16,282 nt of DNA from Bryobacterales bacterium (GTDB lineage: Bacteria; Acidobacteriota; Terriglobia; Bryobacterales; Bryobacteraceae): contig PKYZ01000674.1 in the NCBI GenBank assembly GCA_003132865.1, positions 1 through 16,282 of the forward strand. Direction: 5' to 3'. Under the pieces are notes generated by a model. The model did not search any database. It was not told the DNA's origin and saw only the letters and a program-made list of their open reading frames with translations. The position numbers and the translations under genes were made by a program. How positions within the stretch are numbered: position 1 is the stretch's first letter; every line of letters starts with the position of its first letter. Shown in pieces: positions 14,999 through 16,282 of this stretch.

Positions 14999-16282
14999 TT
15001 ACTCAAGATTCCGCATGGGGGCACGCAGTCCGGCGTGGCCGGCGAAGTCGATGGCTTCCTGGTATCCGGCGTCCACGTGCCGCAGAACGCCGATGCCGGG
15101 ATCGCAGGTCATCACGCGTTCCAGGCAGCGGGCGGATTGATCGGTGCCATCGGCCACCGTGACCTGGCCGGCGTGCTGCGAATAGCCGATGCCCACGCCG
15201 CCGCCATTGTGCACCGAAACCCAGCTTGCGCCGGAGGCGGTGTTGAGCAGCGCGTTCAGAATGGGCCAGTCGGCTATGGCGTCGCTTGCATCCAGCATGG
15301 CTTCGGTTTCACGGTAAGGCGAGGCGACCGAGCCGCAATCCAAGTGGTCGCGGCCGATCACGATGGGCGCCTGGAGCTTGCCGGTGGCCACCATGCGGTT
15401 CATTTCGAGCGCGAACTGGGCGCGCTCGCCGTAGCCCAGCCAGCAGATGCGCGCAGGCAAGCCCTGGAAACGCACTTTCTGCTGGGCGAGTGAAATCCAG
15501 CGGGTGAGGGTGGGGCTGGAGGGGAACAGGCGGCAGATGGCCTGGTCGGTGGCGGCGATGTCCGACGGCTCGCCGGAAAGCGCCACCCAGCGGAACGGCC
15601 CGCGCCCTTCGCAGAACAGCGGGCGGATGTACTCGGGGACGAAACCGGGGATGCGGAACGCGTCGGTGACGCCACGGTCGGCGGCGAAGCGCCGGATGTT
15701 GTTGCCGTAATCGAAAGTCACCGCGCCGGCGCGCTGCAGGTCGAGCATGGCGCGCACGTGCGTGGCGATGGAATCGAGCGACCGGTCGAGATATTGTTGC
15801 GGATCGCGCGCGCGGAGTTCGGCGGCCTGCTCGACGGTGTGGCCGGCGGGGATGTAACCGTTCAAGGGATCGTGGGCGCTGGTCTGGTCGGTGAGCATGT
15901 CGGGGACCACGCCGCGCCGCACCAACTCGGGTAGCGCTTCGGCGCAGTTGGCGACCAGGCCGACGGACTTGGCCTCGCCGGCGTCTATGGCCTCGCGCAG
16001 GATGGCGAGCGCTTCATCGAGATTGTGCGTCATCGCGTCGCAGTAGCCGTTGTCGATGCGCTTGCGGATGCGGGCGGGGTCCACGTCGATGCCGAGGAAG
16101 GCCGCGCCGTTCATGGTGGCTGCCAGGGGCTGGGCTCCGCCCATGCCGCCGAGTCCGCCAGTGACTACCAGGCGTCCGGCGAGCGATCCGCCGAAGTGCT
16201 TGCGGGCGGCGGCGGCGAACGTTTCGTAAGTGCCTTGCAGGATGCCTTGCGAGCCGATGTAGATCCAGCTTCCGGCCGTCAT
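14999..16282 (-). CDS. hutU: Urocanate hydratase (C-terminal 427 residues; 5' end outside the window)
   Basis: Urocanase adds water to urocanate, using tightly bound NAD+ as electrophile, to give imidazolonepropionate. The visible 427 residues begin at [20 protein letters not shown], which is internal in the family; the usual ~555-residue length implies about 130 N-terminal residues lie beyond the right edge. The NAD-binding [13 protein letters not shown] (about 42-54 of the fragment) is intact. So are [13 protein letters not shown], with the cysteine known to be important in the Pseudomonas enzyme, and [17 protein letters not shown]. The C-terminus ([10 protein letters not shown]) ends normally with TAA. 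Its ATG at the very window edge is not the true start. A hutH gene would be expected further upstream but is not visible. Confidence 0.96.
   Translation of the reverse strand: MTAGSWIYIGSQGILQGTYETFAAAARKHFGGSLAGRLVVTGGLGGMGGAQPLAATMNGAAFLGIDVDPARIRKRIDNGYCDAMTHNLDEALAILREAIDAGEAKSVGLVANCAEALPELVRRGVVPDMLTDQTSAHDPLNGYIPAGHTVEQAAELRARDPQQYLDRSLDSIATHVRAMLDLQRAGAVTFDYGNNIRRFAADRGVTDAFRIPGFVPEYIRPLFCEGRGPFRWVALSGEPSDIAATDQAICRLFPSSPTLTRWISLAQQKVRFQGLPARICWLGYGERAQFALEMNRMVATGKLQAPIVIGRDHLDCGSVASPYRETEAMLDASDAIADWPILNALLNTASGASWVSVHNGGGVGIGYSQHAGQVTVADGTDQSARCLERVMTCDPGIGVLRHVDAGYQEAIDFAGHAGLRAPMRNLE

Noticed and set aside
1..16282. CRISPR array, insertion-sequence ends or a transposase
   Set aside because: No regularly spaced repeats, terminal inverted repeats or transposase-like reading frame were seen. 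The only clear repeats are the lipA segments and the heptamer.

Overview
The window looks like GC-rich chromosomal DNA from an Acidobacteriota member, most likely near Bryobacterales/Solibacter. Three things suggest this: a large secreted protein contains what I recognise as the 'Solibacter uncharacterized C-terminal domain' (TIGR03437 type); the tmRNA tag (ANSQFAYAA) resembles acidobacterial tags; and tandem MacB/FtsX-type permeases without an attached ATPase are common there. The assignment is inference, since no 16S or other marker is present.

Layout, left to right. (1) 1-833: the 3' part of a RecG-like/AlbA_2-family ATP-binding regulator, probably broken at its 5' side, then a short in-frame coding remnant. 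(2) 977-1329, minus strand: tmRNA (ssrA). (3) 1384-3976, plus strand: a good sigma70-like promoter followed by two adjacent FtsX/MacB-type ABC permease genes, 2 nt apart. (4) 5756-3982, minus strand: an SMC/ABC-like AAA ATPase and an overlapping DUF4276 (TOPRIM-like) gene. This two-gene unit has the look of an ATPase-nuclease conflict (anti-phage) module and is the best candidate for a poorly described system. (5) 6200-5753: a truncated second copy of the 3' half of lipA. (6) 11128-6282: a giant secreted multidomain protein (Ig-like, TIGR03437, LamG and InlB-type repeats) with its own promoter and a strong ribosome binding site. A 1-nt frameshift displaces its last ~77 residues. (7) 16282-11401, minus strand: a tightly packed operon, hutU (5' end outside the window), hutI, fused formimidoyltransferase-cyclodeaminase, intact lipA.

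The hut genes form a pathway from urocanate through imidazolonepropionate and formiminoglutamate to glutamate, with the formimino group passed to tetrahydrofolate and released as ammonia plus methenyl-THF. lipA rides at the end of this operon with an ATGA overlap.

The most informative structural feature is the pair of direct repeats made from the lipA 3' end (435 bp at 5765-6199; 441 bp at 11446-11886). They bracket the giant secreted-protein gene and differ in length by exactly one 6-nt deletion. This suggests that the region between lipA and the ATPase/DUF4276 pair arose by insertion or duplication at the 3' end of lipA. A second notable feature is a 7-bp tandem repeat just inside the formimidoyltransferase start, where a change in copy number would shift the reading frame.
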